Source of the DNA: Pseudomonadota bacterium
GTDB lineage: Bacteria; Myxococcota_A; Polyangia; Polyangiales; Polyangiaceae
Length of the DNA: 64,000 nt
NCBI GenBank assembly: GCA_023423895.1
Contig: JAFAER010000024.1
Location: forward strand, 186,001 to 250,000
Reading direction: 5' to 3'
The notes beneath the pieces were generated by a model. That model was not told where the DNA came from, ran no database searches, and was given only the letters and a program-made list of their open reading frames with translations. A program made the position numbers and the translations under genes. Of this stretch, positions 18,323 through 27,100 are shown in pieces (the stretch's first letter is position 1; every line of letters begins with the position of its first letter).

Positions 18323-19383
18323 TGGCGTCCCCTCGCGGCAAGCGCGGCGATGGCTTCCGAAGAAGGATGCCGCGAACGCGCCTCTTCGATGCTGATGACC
18401 CCCGTGGTCACGAGCTCGATCAACGCTGCTTCGAGCGTCTGCATCCCGATCTTGCCGCTGACCTGCATGACGCTCGGGATCTGGTGGGTCTTCCCTTCGC
18501 GGATCAGGTTCTTCACGGCCGGCGTTCCGAGCAGGATCTCGAGCGCCGCCTGGCGACCGCCGCCCTTCTTCTTCACGAGCATCTGCGCGACGACCCCGAG
18601 GAGCGACTCGGAGAGCATCGTGCGGACCTGAGCCTGCTGCTCCGTCGGGAACACGTCGATGATGCGGTCGACGGTCTTCGGTGCGCTTGCGGTGTGCAAC
18701 GTTCCGAAGACGAGGTGCCCGGTCTCCGCTGCCGTCAGCGCGAGTGAGATCGTCTCGAGGTCACGGAGCTCGCCGACGAGAATGACATCCGGATCTTCGC
18801 GGAGCGCGCTACGCAGCGCAGCGGTGAACGATTTGCTCTGAGAGCCGATCTCGCGCTGGTTCACGAGCGCGGTCTTGCTCTTGTGCACGAACTCGATCGG
18901 GTCTTCCAGCGTGAGGATGTGCCCGGGCATCGACTCGTTGATCAGATCGATCATCGCGGCGAGCGTCGTCGACTTGCCGCTTCCGGTCGGACCGGTCACG
19001 AGCACGAGCCCTTTTTCGGCCTGCGCGAGCGCCCGAAGCACGGGCGGAAGGCGCAGGTCCTCGAGGCGCGGGATGTTCTCGGGGATCTGGCGGAAGACGG
19101 CGGCCTCGCCGCGCTCGTGCATGAAGGCGTTCACACGGAAGCGAGCGCCGTCGCCGAGCTTGTAGGCGAAGTCCACCTCGAGGTGCTCCTGGAAGTGCCG
19201 GCGCTGGGCGTCGTTCATCACCTCGAAGATCAGGCGGTGCGTCTCTTCCGGGAGGAGCGGCGGATGGTCGATTCGGACCAGATCGCCGTGGATGCGGACC
19301 ATCGGCGGCTCGCCCGCAGAGATGTGGAGGTCAGACGCTTTGCGCTCGATGGCGAACCGGAGGAGATCGGCAGACGTGATCAT
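18319..19383 (-). CDS. pilT: Type IV pilus retraction ATPase PilT
   Basis: 354 residues, typical PilT length. N-terminus ADLLRFAIERKASDLHISAGEPP; Walker A GPTGSGKST near 130; Asp box TLEDPIEFVH; Walker B VILVGELRDLETI; His box FGTLHTASAPKTVDRIIDVFP; near the C-terminus AVKNLIREGKTHQ, the PilT retraction motif. The hexameric motor sits at the inner-membrane base of the pilus and drives retraction for twitching and gliding motility. It overlaps the upstream 158-codon gene (ATGA) and the PilU-like gene downstream. No pilus structural genes are in the window. Confidence 0.95.
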   Translation of the reverse strand: MITSADLLRFAIERKASDLHISAGEPPMVRIHGDLVRIDHPPLLPEETHRLIFEVMNDAQRRHFQEHLEVDFAYKLGDGARFRVNAFMHERGEAAVFRQIPENIPRLEDLRLPPVLRALAQAEKGLVLVTGPTGSGKSTTLAAMIDLINESMPGHILTLEDPIEFVHKSKTALVNQREIGSQSKSFTAALRSALREDPDVILVGELRDLETISLALTAAETGHLVFGTLHTASAPKTVDRIIDVFPTEQQAQVRTMLSESLLGVVAQMLVKKKGGGRQAALEILLGTPAVKNLIREGKTHQIPSVMQVSGKIGMQTLEAALIELVTTGVISIEEARSRHPSSEAIAALAARGRQ

Positions 19384-19856
19384 CGAAGCTCCACGATGAA
19401 CTCGACGTGAGTCTTCGCGATGTGGTGAATCTTGCCGTCGACGCGGAGCGGGAAGCTCTTCGAGGGCTGGTTGAGAAGATCGAGCGTGCGGGTCCGGCCG
19501 ATCGAGGCGACCGTCCCACTGATCTCCTCGCCGCTGCGAAGGTGCACGGTGACGGACCGTGTCTCGTACGGGATGCCGAGGTCCGAGAGTGATTCGTCAC
19601 GGCTGTCAGGGCCCTCGTCGCTTTCGGCGTCGACGACGATGCTCGCAATCGCAGCACGGGCAAAGAAGCGGATGGTTCCGTCCTGCTCGGCGGGGAAGAA
19701 CGGCGCCTCCTGCTCGAAGAGATCCTCCGGCGGGGTGTTCGGCGCGAGGAAGAGGACGACCTCTCGAGCGCTGCGATCGGTATGGAGCCGGACGGTGGCA
19801 CGCCGGACCGGCACGCGGAGCTCTTCGAAGCTCGAGCTCGAGATGGAAAGGTGCAC
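19380..19856 (-). CDS. Conserved small protein ahead of pilT
   Basis: 158 residues, GTG start with weak Shine-Dalgarno. Not recognised. Strands dominate; motifs include RATVRLHTDRSAREVVLFLAPNT and a C-terminal beta part (VTVHLRSGEEISGTVASIGRTRTLDLLNQPSKSFPLR) reminiscent of small PilZ/SH3-like beta-barrels, though not enough to call one. Translational coupling to pilT (ATGA) suggests a related function. Confidence 0.7.
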   Translation of the reverse strand: MHLSISSSSFEELRVPVRRATVRLHTDRSAREVVLFLAPNTPPEDLFEQEAPFFPAEQDGTIRFFARAAIASIVVDAESDEGPDSRDESLSDLGIPYETRSVTVHLRSGEEISGTVASIGRTRTLDLLNQPSKSFPLRVDGKIHHIAKTHVEFIVELR

Positions 19857-19930
19857 GCTCTGACGTACGGCACGTCGAGCGAGAAATTCAGCGGTGTGTC
19901 GTCATCCCACCCAGCGGCCTGGATGAGGCT

Positions 19931-22900
19931 TCAGACGATGCCGTAGTCCTTCAGCCGCCGATAGAACGTCCGCCGCGGGATGCCGACCATCTTGGCCGCC
20001 TGGACACGGTTCCAGTTGCAGCGTGCGAGGGCGCCGAGAATCTTCTCCTTCTCGACGTCCTTGTACTCTTCCTGGTTGCGCGCGCGGATGGTCGAGGTTC
20101 CCGTCGGAGCGACGCGGCTCACCTCCGCAGCGGGGCTCCGCCCGCTCGCGGCCGGAAGATCGAGCTCCTCGGTCTTGATCTCGTCGTCCTCGGAGAGGAG
20201 CCAAGCATTCAGCAGCACGTGCTCGAGCTGTCGGACGTTGCCCGGCCAATCGTAGGACTGGAGTCGGCGGACCGCGGCGCGCTCGACGGACTTGCGCTCC
20301 CGCTTGTGACGCGCGGAGAAGAGCGTGAGGAAGTGGTCGATGAGCGCGGGGATGTCGTCGGCGCGCTCGCGGAGCGGAGGCACCTTCAGCTCGATGACGT
20401 GAAGACGGTAGTAGAGGTCTTCGCGGAACGTGCCTTCGGCGACCATTTGCGCGAGGTCGCGATTCGTCGCGGCGATCACGCGCGCGTTGCAAGGCTCCTC
20501 CTTCGCGCCGCCGACGGGACGTACGGTCTTCTCCTGGAGGACCCGTAGGAGACCGGCTTGCATCTTCGTCGGCATCTCGCCGATCTCGTCGAGGAGGATG
20601 GTGCCGCTGTCCGCCTCGCGGAAGAGGCCCTTCCGGTCTCGATCGGCGCCGGTGAACGCGCCACGGACGTGGCCGAACAGCTCGCTCTCGAGCAGGTTGG
20701 CGGGGATCGCTCCGCAGTTCACGCCGAGGAACGGCGCCTTGCTCCGCGGGCCGGAGGTGTGCACCGCCTTGGCGATGACCTCCTTGCCGGTGCCGCTCTC
20801 CCCGGTGATGAGGACGGGGACGTCGGTGTCCTTGATCCGATCGACGAGGGCGTAGACCTTCCGCATCGCCGCGCTGGTGCCGACGAGGCCCGCGTAGCCG
20901 AAGTGCCCACGGAGCTCCTGGCGCGCTTGTTTGAGATCGCGCCGTGCCGATGCGAGCTGTTCGGTCCGGGCGCCGAGGCGCTCGGCGAGACGTTTCTTCG
21001 CCTCCTCGAGCTCGGCGTTCGTCTTTTCCAGCTCCTCGCTCCGCCGACGCAGCTCGTCGACGAGGCGCGCGCCCTCGATGGCGATCGCGGCCTGGTCGGC
21101 GAACGCCGCGAGCGTGGGGAGCTCGTCGCGGAAGCGGAGCCCGGGCCGAAGGCGCGTCTCGAGGTACAGAGCGCCGATCGTTTTGCCAGCCGGTGGGGCC
21201 CCGCGAATGGGCACGCACGCGATCGACTGGATCATGAGCTGATGGACGCTCACCGCCTGCGCGAGCCGCTCGTCCTCGCGTGCGCTCGTCGCGATCACCG
21301 GCTCGCCCTCGCGGATCACGCGTTCGGCCACGCTGCGCGAGAAATTCTGGTGAGTCTCCTCTCCCTTGCTGTCGCGCGACGTGTGGGCGACGACGTCTCC
21401 GCGGTCGTCGACGACCACGATGAGCCCGCGTTCGGCGCCGAGGAGGCCCACCGCATGATCGGTGACGCGCTGGAGCAGGCGATCGAGGTCGTGCTCGCGG
21501 GCGAGGTCGCGCGTGATCTCGAAGATGCGCTGGAGGCGATCTTCGGCGGGCATCGGCGTGCCCATGCTGGTGATCGACGCGGTCCGCCCGCTGAGCGCGC
21601 CGTTGATCGTCGGCGAACGCGTCGCCTCGCCGAGCACGCCACGGATGGCGCCCAGCCCTCCGGACCAAGGCGCGCTCGGCATCGCCGGCACCGTCGCGGT
21701 GTGCGCGTGGCGGAGCGCGCGCCGGCGCGGATCGTTCCAGAACACCTCGCGCAGGTCGCGCGGGAGCTTGGCTGCCGTCTCCTCGAGGAGCGCGAGCGAC
21801 GCATCGGTGTCGCGACGCGCGAGCGCCGATGCTCCCTGCATGGCGGCGAGGCGGGCGCGGGCATCGAGCGCGCGCCAGGCCCATTCGCGCTGGCCGGCGT
21901 CGAGCGCGCGCTGATGCGCCTCGTCGAGCGCCGTGCGCGCGAGCGCCTCGTCACCGCGGGCAAGTGCGAGCGAGCCGCGGACGATGCATGCGAGCGCTTC
22001 GTGCTCCTGGAAACCGCTTTCGCCGAGGCGATCCTTCAGCGTGTCGAGCTCGCGAGACAGCCCCGCGACGTCGACGGTCCGCGCCGGATCGGCGGGAGCG
22101 CCGAGGCGCGTGAGGATGCCTTCGAGACGCGCCTCCGCTCCGTCGAGGGGCCGCGCGACCGCCTCGTACGCTTCGGCGCACAGGTCATAGAACCGCGCTG
22201 CGCGATCGATGTCGCCCATGCGCGTCGCGAGCTCGGCTTGCAGGCCGAGGAACTGAGCGCGTGCATTGGGCGCGAGCTGGTCGCGCTGCTCTGCGAGGCG
22301 CTCGATCGACGCTTCCGCCCTGGCGTAGCGCCCGAGGTACAGATCGAGGTTCGCGAGGTTGAACAGCGCCTGCTGCACGACGACGATCCCGCCGACGCGC
22401 CGCCCCATGTCGAGCGCGCCCTCGTAGTGGACGAGCGCCTGCGCGAGGTCACCGTCCGCCTTTGCGAGGCCGGCTAGGTTGAGCCGGGTCGTGGCGAGCG
22501 TCCAGGCGTCGCGCGCCTTCTCGGCCGACGCCAGCGCCGCTTCGTAAGCCTCCCGGGCTTCCTTTCCGCGACCGCCCCGCTGGTGCGCGATGGCGAGCGA
22601 GACGAGCGCGACCGCTTCGATGCGGGGCTCCTGCACCTCGCGAGCGATCGCAACGGCCTCTTCGAGCGCTTTCTTCGCGTTCGCTTCGTCGCCGCTGAAG
22701 GCGAGCGCGAGCCCGTGAACGGAGAGCGCGTCGGCGGTCGTCGCGTCCTTCTCTCGTCCGCGTGCGGCCGCTTGCGTGAGCCGTGCGGCCTCGGCCGAGT
22801 CACCCGCGCGCATGTGTGTGCGCGCGCGCGCGATCTGCCACGCCCTAGCCGACGCGCTCGCGGATGCGATCTCCGAGACCTCGTCGAGTGCCTTGGCCGA

Positions 22901-24532
22901 ACCTGCCGCGTCGCCGCGCGCGAGGAAGATCCGCGACCAGGCGACGGCGAAGTCGACGCGCTCCTGCTCGCTCGTGGCTTGCCCGAGCGCCTCGAGCGTC
23001 GATGCCGCCGTGTCGAAGCGTCCGGTGTCGAGCGCGCGTGAGAGCTCGGCGAGCAGCTCGTCGCGCGAGCGCGAAACCGGAGGGATGCTGCGACTCGACC
23101 TGGCGTCGAGGATCTCGTCGATCTCGTCGATCGACGTCACGGCGCGACCTTCGAGGCGCTTCACGAACGAACGGAGCTGGCCGGGTCTGCGTCCGGTGCG
23201 GTCGAGGAGATGTTTCGTCAGGCGATCCGGAAGGGAAGGGATGGCTCGCTTCACGAGCTCGGCTGCGCTGTCCTCGTCGAGCGGCGGCACGACGAAGGTG
23301 CGGACGCCGCGTGGAGCGAGCGCCAGCGCCGCGTCCTCGTCGGCGACGACCACGACTCGGGCGCCCTTTTCGGCAGCGCGCCGGATGCGTCCGCGTGAGG
23401 CGTCGTCGAGCTCGCCGAGATCGTCGATGACGATCACCAGCCCCTCGACCGGCGCATCGCTCGTGCCCCAGGCCTCCAGCTCGAGCTCCACGAGCTCCAG
23501 CGAGCTCACGTTCGGATCCCGCGAAGGCTCGATCCTCGCCACCGGCGCTCCGCTCACCCCGAGCGACCACGAGAGCCGGTTCGCCAGCGTGCTGCGTCCG
23601 GAGCGGCGCGGGCCGACGATCGCGAGGACCTGACCCGGCCCGAGGCGCGACACATCGGCGGCGAGCGCCTGCGCGGCGGCGTCGACCCCGAGTACGGGCC
23701 ACGCTGCGGCGCCGCCCAGGGCCCGTGTCTCGATCTTCGTGGCGCTCTTGAGAGCGCTGCCGAGCTCGTCGACGCTCGGATGGCGATCCTCCGGCGCGTC
23801 CGCGGTCGCGCGCGTGGCGATCGCCGAGAGGGCGGCGAACGCGCTCGCGTCGAGATCGCTCCTCCGTCCCTTCAGCGCATCTTTCAGCGTCGCGCCGAGC
23901 GCGTACACCTCGGCACGGACCGTGAGCGGCTCGCCGAGCAGCAGCTCGGGCGCGGCGTACTTCGGGGTGAGGCCGCGCGCGCGTGCGCCACCTTCGCGCC
24001 AGGGCGTCGCGAGCCCGAGATCGACCAGCGTTCCGGTCCCGTCCTCGCCGACGATGACGTTGGCCGGCTTGATGTCTCCGTGCAGGAGGCCTGCGCGATG
24101 AAGCACCGTGAGCTGATCGGCGGCGCTGGCGAGCGGCAGCAGCCACTCTCTCGCCGGATGGTCGCGGTCGTTTCGGCCATCGTCGTCGATCACCTCTTCG
24201 AGGCTGCGACCGGCGACGAGCTCGCGGACGAGGAAGCGACGAGGGCTGCCCGGGAGCCGCCCGAATGCGAGCACGAGCGGCACGCCGAGCCCTTCGAGGC
24301 CGCTCAGCGTCACGGCCTCGCGGACGAGGGCCATCACCTCGGCCTCTCCGGCGTCCTCGGCGAGGACCTTCAGCGCGAGGTCGCGGCCGGTGACCCGGTC
24401 GCGAACGGCCCATACCTCACCACCGCCACCCTTGCCGAGGAGTGCCACGGGCTCGTAACGAGCAGGCATCCTGAACGTGGGCGGAGCGGAGCTTCGCGTC
24501 GGAACGCTGGATGCGCTCACGGGATTCATCAT
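19931..24532 (-). CDS. Giant regulator: Ser/Thr kinase, AAA, TPR, GAF, sigma-54 activator, Fis
   Basis: 1533 residues, ATG ATG start. Approximate order: protein kinase domain 25-270 (ALKVL lysine near 53; HGDIKPAN near 149, with HRD replaced by HGD; DLG instead of DFG); a P-loop NTPase (GPRRSGRS near 305) of the STAND/AAA type found after such kinases; an alpha-helical TPR-rich region about 500-950; a GAF domain about 990-1150; a coiled coil; a sigma-54 activator ATPase with Walker A GESGTGKE near 1240 and GAFTGA near 1290; and a Fis-type helix-turn-helix at the very end (NRVQAAKMVGIPRRTFYRRLKDYG). GAFTGA is the sigma-54 contact loop, so it should activate sigma-54 promoters in response to inputs at the kinase/GAF parts. 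The kinase lacks canonical HRD/DFG residues, so its activity is uncertain. The pilT operon lies 74 bp downstream on the same strand. Confidence 0.93.
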   Translation of the reverse strand: MMNPVSASSVPTRSSAPPTFRMPARYEPVALLGKGGGGEVWAVRDRVTGRDLALKVLAEDAGEAEVMALVREAVTLSGLEGLGVPLVLAFGRLPGSPRRFLVRELVAGRSLEEVIDDDGRNDRDHPAREWLLPLASAADQLTVLHRAGLLHGDIKPANVIVGEDGTGTLVDLGLATPWREGGARARGLTPKYAAPELLLGEPLTVRAEVYALGATLKDALKGRRSDLDASAFAALSAIATRATADAPEDRHPSVDELGSALKSATKIETRALGGAAAWPVLGVDAAAQALAADVSRLGPGQVLAIVGPRRSGRSTLANRLSWSLGVSGAPVARIEPSRDPNVSSLELVELELEAWGTSDAPVEGLVIVIDDLGELDDASRGRIRRAAEKGARVVVVADEDAALALAPRGVRTFVVPPLDEDSAAELVKRAIPSLPDRLTKHLLDRTGRRPGQLRSFVKRLEGRAVTSIDEIDEILDARSSRSIPPVSRSRDELLAELSRALDTGRFDTAASTLEALGQATSEQERVDFAVAWSRIFLARGDAAGSAKALDEVSEIASASASARAWQIARARTHMRAGDSAEAARLTQAAARGREKDATTADALSVHGLALAFSGDEANAKKALEEAVAIAREVQEPRIEAVALVSLAIAHQRGGRGKEAREAYEAALASAEKARDAWTLATTRLNLAGLAKADGDLAQALVHYEGALDMGRRVGGIVVVQQALFNLANLDLYLGRYARAEASIERLAEQRDQLAPNARAQFLGLQAELATRMGDIDRAARFYDLCAEAYEAVARPLDGAEARLEGILTRLGAPADPARTVDVAGLSRELDTLKDRLGESGFQEHEALACIVRGSLALARGDEALARTALDEAHQRALDAGQREWAWRALDARARLAAMQGASALARRDTDASLALLEETAAKLPRDLREVFWNDPRRRALRHAHTATVPAMPSAPWSGGLGAIRGVLGEATRSPTINGALSGRTASITSMGTPMPAEDRLQRIFEITRDLAREHDLDRLLQRVTDHAVGLLGAERGLIVVVDDRGDVVAHTSRDSKGEETHQNFSRSVAERVIREGEPVIATSAREDERLAQAVSVHQLMIQSIACVPIRGAPPAGKTIGALYLETRLRPGLRFRDELPTLAAFADQAAIAIEGARLVDELRRRSEELEKTNAELEEAKKRLAERLGARTEQLASARRDLKQARQELRGHFGYAGLVGTSAAMRKVYALVDRIKDTDVPVLITGESGTGKEVIAKAVHTSGPRSKAPFLGVNCGAIPANLLESELFGHVRGAFTGADRDRKGLFREADSGTILLDEIGEMPTKMQAGLLRVLQEKTVRPVGGAKEEPCNARVIAATNRDLAQMVAEGTFREDLYYRLHVIELKVPPLRERADDIPALIDHFLTLFSARHKRERKSVERAAVRRLQSYDWPGNVRQLEHVLLNAWLLSEDDEIKTEELDLPAASGRSPAAEVSRVAPTGTSTIRARNQEEYKDVEKEKILGALARCNWNRVQAAKMVGIPRRTFYRRLKDYGIV

Positions 24533-24595
24533 ACCGTGCCACGGCTGTGCCAGCGCCCTTTTGTGCCACTCGGCGGACGGCCGGGGCCGCGACGG

Positions 24596-25564
24596 TCACT
24601 CGCGCGGCTTCTCGAGCCCGTATTGGCCGCTGAATCCGAACCAGAAGCCGGTGAGGGCGAAGCCGACGCCGATGCGGCCGACGAACTGCTTGATCGGTTT
24701 GATGCGGAGGCCGATCTGCGGAATCGAGATCCAGGGGAAGATCGCCGGCTTCGATCCGCCGTTGAACCAGCTCTTCTCGGTGTAGCTGCCGACCTTGTTG
24801 TCCTCGGAGTTCTGGTGGTCGGCCGCGTTGCAGCCCGAGCCGGGGAGCCCGACGGCGTCGCAGCGGCGGTAGCGCCTGCCGGTGTCCGCGACGAGAGGCC
24901 CGTTGGGGTCTTCCTGCACCCAGTTGTTCTGGAGATTGCCGAAGACCGCGCCGAGGCCGAATCCGGCGCCGTACTCGAACTCGACGTTCTTCGAGAGCTT
25001 CGCCGACCAGAGGAGATCGACTGACGCGTAGAGGAGCTTCATCCCGCTGTTCACCACCGAGTAGTTGCCCGGGATGTTCGGCGTGTCCTTCTGCTTGAAC
25101 AGAATGTCTTCGGTTCCGAGCTCGTGGTACGAGAGCGCGGGGATGAGCGAGAAGCCGTCCTTTCGCAGGTCGAACTCCGCGCCGATCATGTTCGTGTAGA
25201 TCGTCGTTCCCTGGTCCAGGAACAGGTTCAGCATGAACGCCGGGACGACGTTGCCGCGGTAGCGGAGGCCGACGAACATGTAGGTCCGGCCGGGAATCTC
25301 CTCGACGTCGTAGATGTCCCACTGCTCCTTCGGCGGCTCGACCGTCGAGAGGTCTTTCTTTGGCTCGGCGGGAGCAGCGTCCTCCCCGTCCCCAGTGACC
25401 GCGTCCCATTCGGACTTGGTGTCGGCGGGAGCCGCAGACGGAGCGGGCTCGGCCTTCTTCGTGTCCGTACCTTTGGGCTGAGCCAGGGCCGGAGACGGCA
25501 GCGCGAGCGCGACCGCGGTCGAGAGAGCCCCAAACGAGAACAGCGTCGTCGATCGCATCGCCAT
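24596..25564 (-). CDS. Outer-membrane beta-barrel-like protein
   Basis: 322 residues from the ATG at 25564; the frame stays open upstream to 26725 but only as antisense of the hydrolase gene. Signal peptide MAMRSTTLFSFGALSTAVALALPSPALAQ, then a low-complexity Ala/Pro/Asp linker (about 25-75), then alternating strands with aromatic residues (YMFVGLRYRGNVVP, LIPALSYHELG, FEYGAGFGLGAVFGNLQNNW, IGVGFALTGFWFGFSGQYG). These features fit an outer-membrane barrel found in myxobacteria. It precedes the giant regulator by 63 bp on the same strand. No specific family identified. Confidence 0.78.
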   Translation of the reverse strand: MAMRSTTLFSFGALSTAVALALPSPALAQPKGTDTKKAEPAPSAAPADTKSEWDAVTGDGEDAAPAEPKKDLSTVEPPKEQWDIYDVEEIPGRTYMFVGLRYRGNVVPAFMLNLFLDQGTTIYTNMIGAEFDLRKDGFSLIPALSYHELGTEDILFKQKDTPNIPGNYSVVNSGMKLLYASVDLLWSAKLSKNVEFEYGAGFGLGAVFGNLQNNWVQEDPNGPLVADTGRRYRRCDAVGLPGSGCNAADHQNSEDNKVGSYTEKSWFNGGSKPAIFPWISIPQIGLRIKPIKQFVGRIGVGFALTGFWFGFSGQYGLEKPRE

Positions 25565-25635
25565 GGCCTCGAGGAAAGGAAGCTTGGGTCCGCCAAGCTC
25601 AGGCGGCAGTTTGCCCCGCAAGCTCGGCCAGATGC

Positions 25636-25641
25636 TACACT
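25636..25641 (+). promoter_or_regulatory. Extended -10 promoter of the hydrolase gene
   Basis: TG-C-TACACT (25633-25641) is an extended -10 element, with TTGCCC at 25611-25616 as a possible weak -35 (19-bp spacing). It would start a transcript about 30-45 nt before the hydrolase start. Confidence 0.4.
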
Positions 25642-25678
25642 GACTGTGCAGACGCAATAGAATTCGGGTGTACTTCCA

Positions 25679-26809
25679 TTGGTCGGCGGCGTGACCGGCC
25701 GATCTGGACGTGATGCCAGCGACGACCAACGTTCCCAAGGTGGCAAGGATGGAGCGGGGGGCTCCTCGCTCCGCGTTCGACCTCGATTGATTCTCTACGG
25801 CCGTACCCTCGAGCAGACGATCGACCGACACGAGCGCGCCACGTTCGTGAAGGAGCTCGTCGTCAGTGGGGGACGGGTGCCGCTTGCGATGGTGCGCAAG
25901 CGCCTCGTCTCGAACGGCGGTGGGACGAAGGCGCCCGTGCTTCTGGTCCACGGGTTCGGGCAGAACCGCTACGCGTGGCATCTGCCAGCGCGGAGCTTCG
26001 CAAACCATCTCGCGCGGGCGGGCTACGACGTCTTCAATCTCGATCTGCGCGGGCATGGGCGCTCGCGGCACTTCGGCGCGCGGGCGCCTCGCAGCGTCGA
26101 CGAGTACGTGAGCGAGGACCTGCCGATCGCGATCGAGGAGATTCTCACGCACACCGGACAGCGTGCGCCTTGGGTCGTCGGCCACTCGCTCGGCGGGCTC
26201 GTCAGCTACGCGGCGGCGCCGAAGCTCGCCGGGGCCGTCGCCGGCATCGCGTCGATCGGCAGCCCCTATCACTTCACCCGCGGCTCGTTCTCGCTCCAGG
26301 CGATCTCGCTCCTGTTCGAGGCGATGCGTCGCGCCGGCGTGCCTCACGTCGGGATGCCGCTGCCGCTCTATCCGATCGGCGCGTTCATGCGGACGATCCG
26401 GCGCGTCGCGGACAGCCCGTTTTATCCGATCCCGCTCCGCGGATGGCACGCGGGCGCGCTCGAGCCGCACGTGCTCGACCAGCACCTCCGGCTCGCCTTC
26501 GACCGCGCCGGCATCCAGGAGCTGCGGAACATGTTCGAGTGGGCCGCGCAGAAACGATTCGGCGGGCCCACGCAAGACTACGTCGAGCGGTTCGAGTCGA
26601 TGGACCTGCCGCTGCTCGTCGTCGCCGGGATGAACGACGACCTCGCGCCGCCCGCGAGCGTGCGTCCTGCCTTCGAGCGGAGCCGCTCGAAGGACAAGAC
26701 GTACAAGACGGTGCCGCTCGGGCACATCGATCTGCTCGTCGGTCGCGACGCGCCGCTCGCGACGTGGCCCCTCGTGGTGAACTGGATCGCGAAGCGAAGC
26801 GCGGCCTGA
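25679..26809 (+). CDS. Alpha/beta hydrolase
   Basis: 376 residues from TTG at 25679; a GTG at 25691 (372 residues) is equally possible. The hydrolase fold begins around residue 85 (VLLVHGFGQNRYAWHLPARSFANHLARAGYDVF), with LRGHGRS, the nucleophile elbow GHSLGG near 167, a late Asp (MNDDLAPP) and His (LGHIDLL). The N-terminal 80 residues are an extra basic/polar region. It resembles the hydrolase/PHA-depolymerase-like group in domain order. Substrate unknown. It is convergent with the coiled-coil gene (16 bp). Confidence 0.85.
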   Translation: MVGGVTGRSGRDASDDQRSQGGKDGAGGSSLRVRPRLILYGRTLEQTIDRHERATFVKELVVSGGRVPLAMVRKRLVSNGGGTKAPVLLVHGFGQNRYAWHLPARSFANHLARAGYDVFNLDLRGHGRSRHFGARAPRSVDEYVSEDLPIAIEEILTHTGQRAPWVVGHSLGGLVSYAAAPKLAGAVAGIASIGSPYHFTRGSFSLQAISLLFEAMRRAGVPHVGMPLPLYPIGAFMRTIRRVADSPFYPIPLRGWHAGALEPHVLDQHLRLAFDRAGIQELRNMFEWAAQKRFGGPTQDYVERFESMDLPLLVVAGMNDDLAPPASVRPAFERSRSKDKTYKTVPLGHIDLLVGRDAPLATWPLVVNWIAKRSAA

Positions 26810-26824
26810 GCGTCGGCGCTCTTC

Positions 26825-27100
26825 TCAGCTCTTCTTGCGATCTTTTTCGAGGCGCGAGACTTCTTCTTCGAGACGGCGGATCTGGCGCTTGAGGTCTTTC
26901 ACCTCGTCCTCGGTCGCGAGGCTCATCGCCTTCGCCAGCTTCTCGACCTGATCGCTCGTGAAGGTCTGGACCTTGCCCGGCATGCTCATCATCTGCATGA
27001 CGGCCTTCATCACGCGCTCGTCCTGCATGATCTTCATGACCCGCGGATCGGTCATGAGCTTCATGCCCTGTTTCATCAGACTCTTCTTGATCGAGCTCAT
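26825..27100 (-). CDS. Small coiled-coil protein
   Basis: 91 residues. The ATG overlaps the stop of the TetR gene (ATGA), which supports real translation. Met-rich first half (KQGMKLMTDPRVMKIMQDERVMKAVMQMM), then a coiled coil (DLKRQIRRLEEEVSRLEKDRKKS). The charged, heptad-rich ending and small size resemble phasin-like or poly(hydroxyalkanoate)-granule-regulator proteins, but this is only a resemblance. Convergent with an alpha/beta hydrolase. Confidence 0.75.
   Translation of the reverse strand: MSSIKKSLMKQGMKLMTDPRVMKIMQDERVMKAVMQMMSMPGKVQTFTSDQVEKLAKAMSLATEDEVKDLKRQIRRLEEEVSRLEKDRKKS

Noticed and set aside
25565..26725. N-terminal continuation of the outer-membrane protein frame
   Set aside because: It is antisense of the hydrolase gene; signal peptide at 25564 is the true start.
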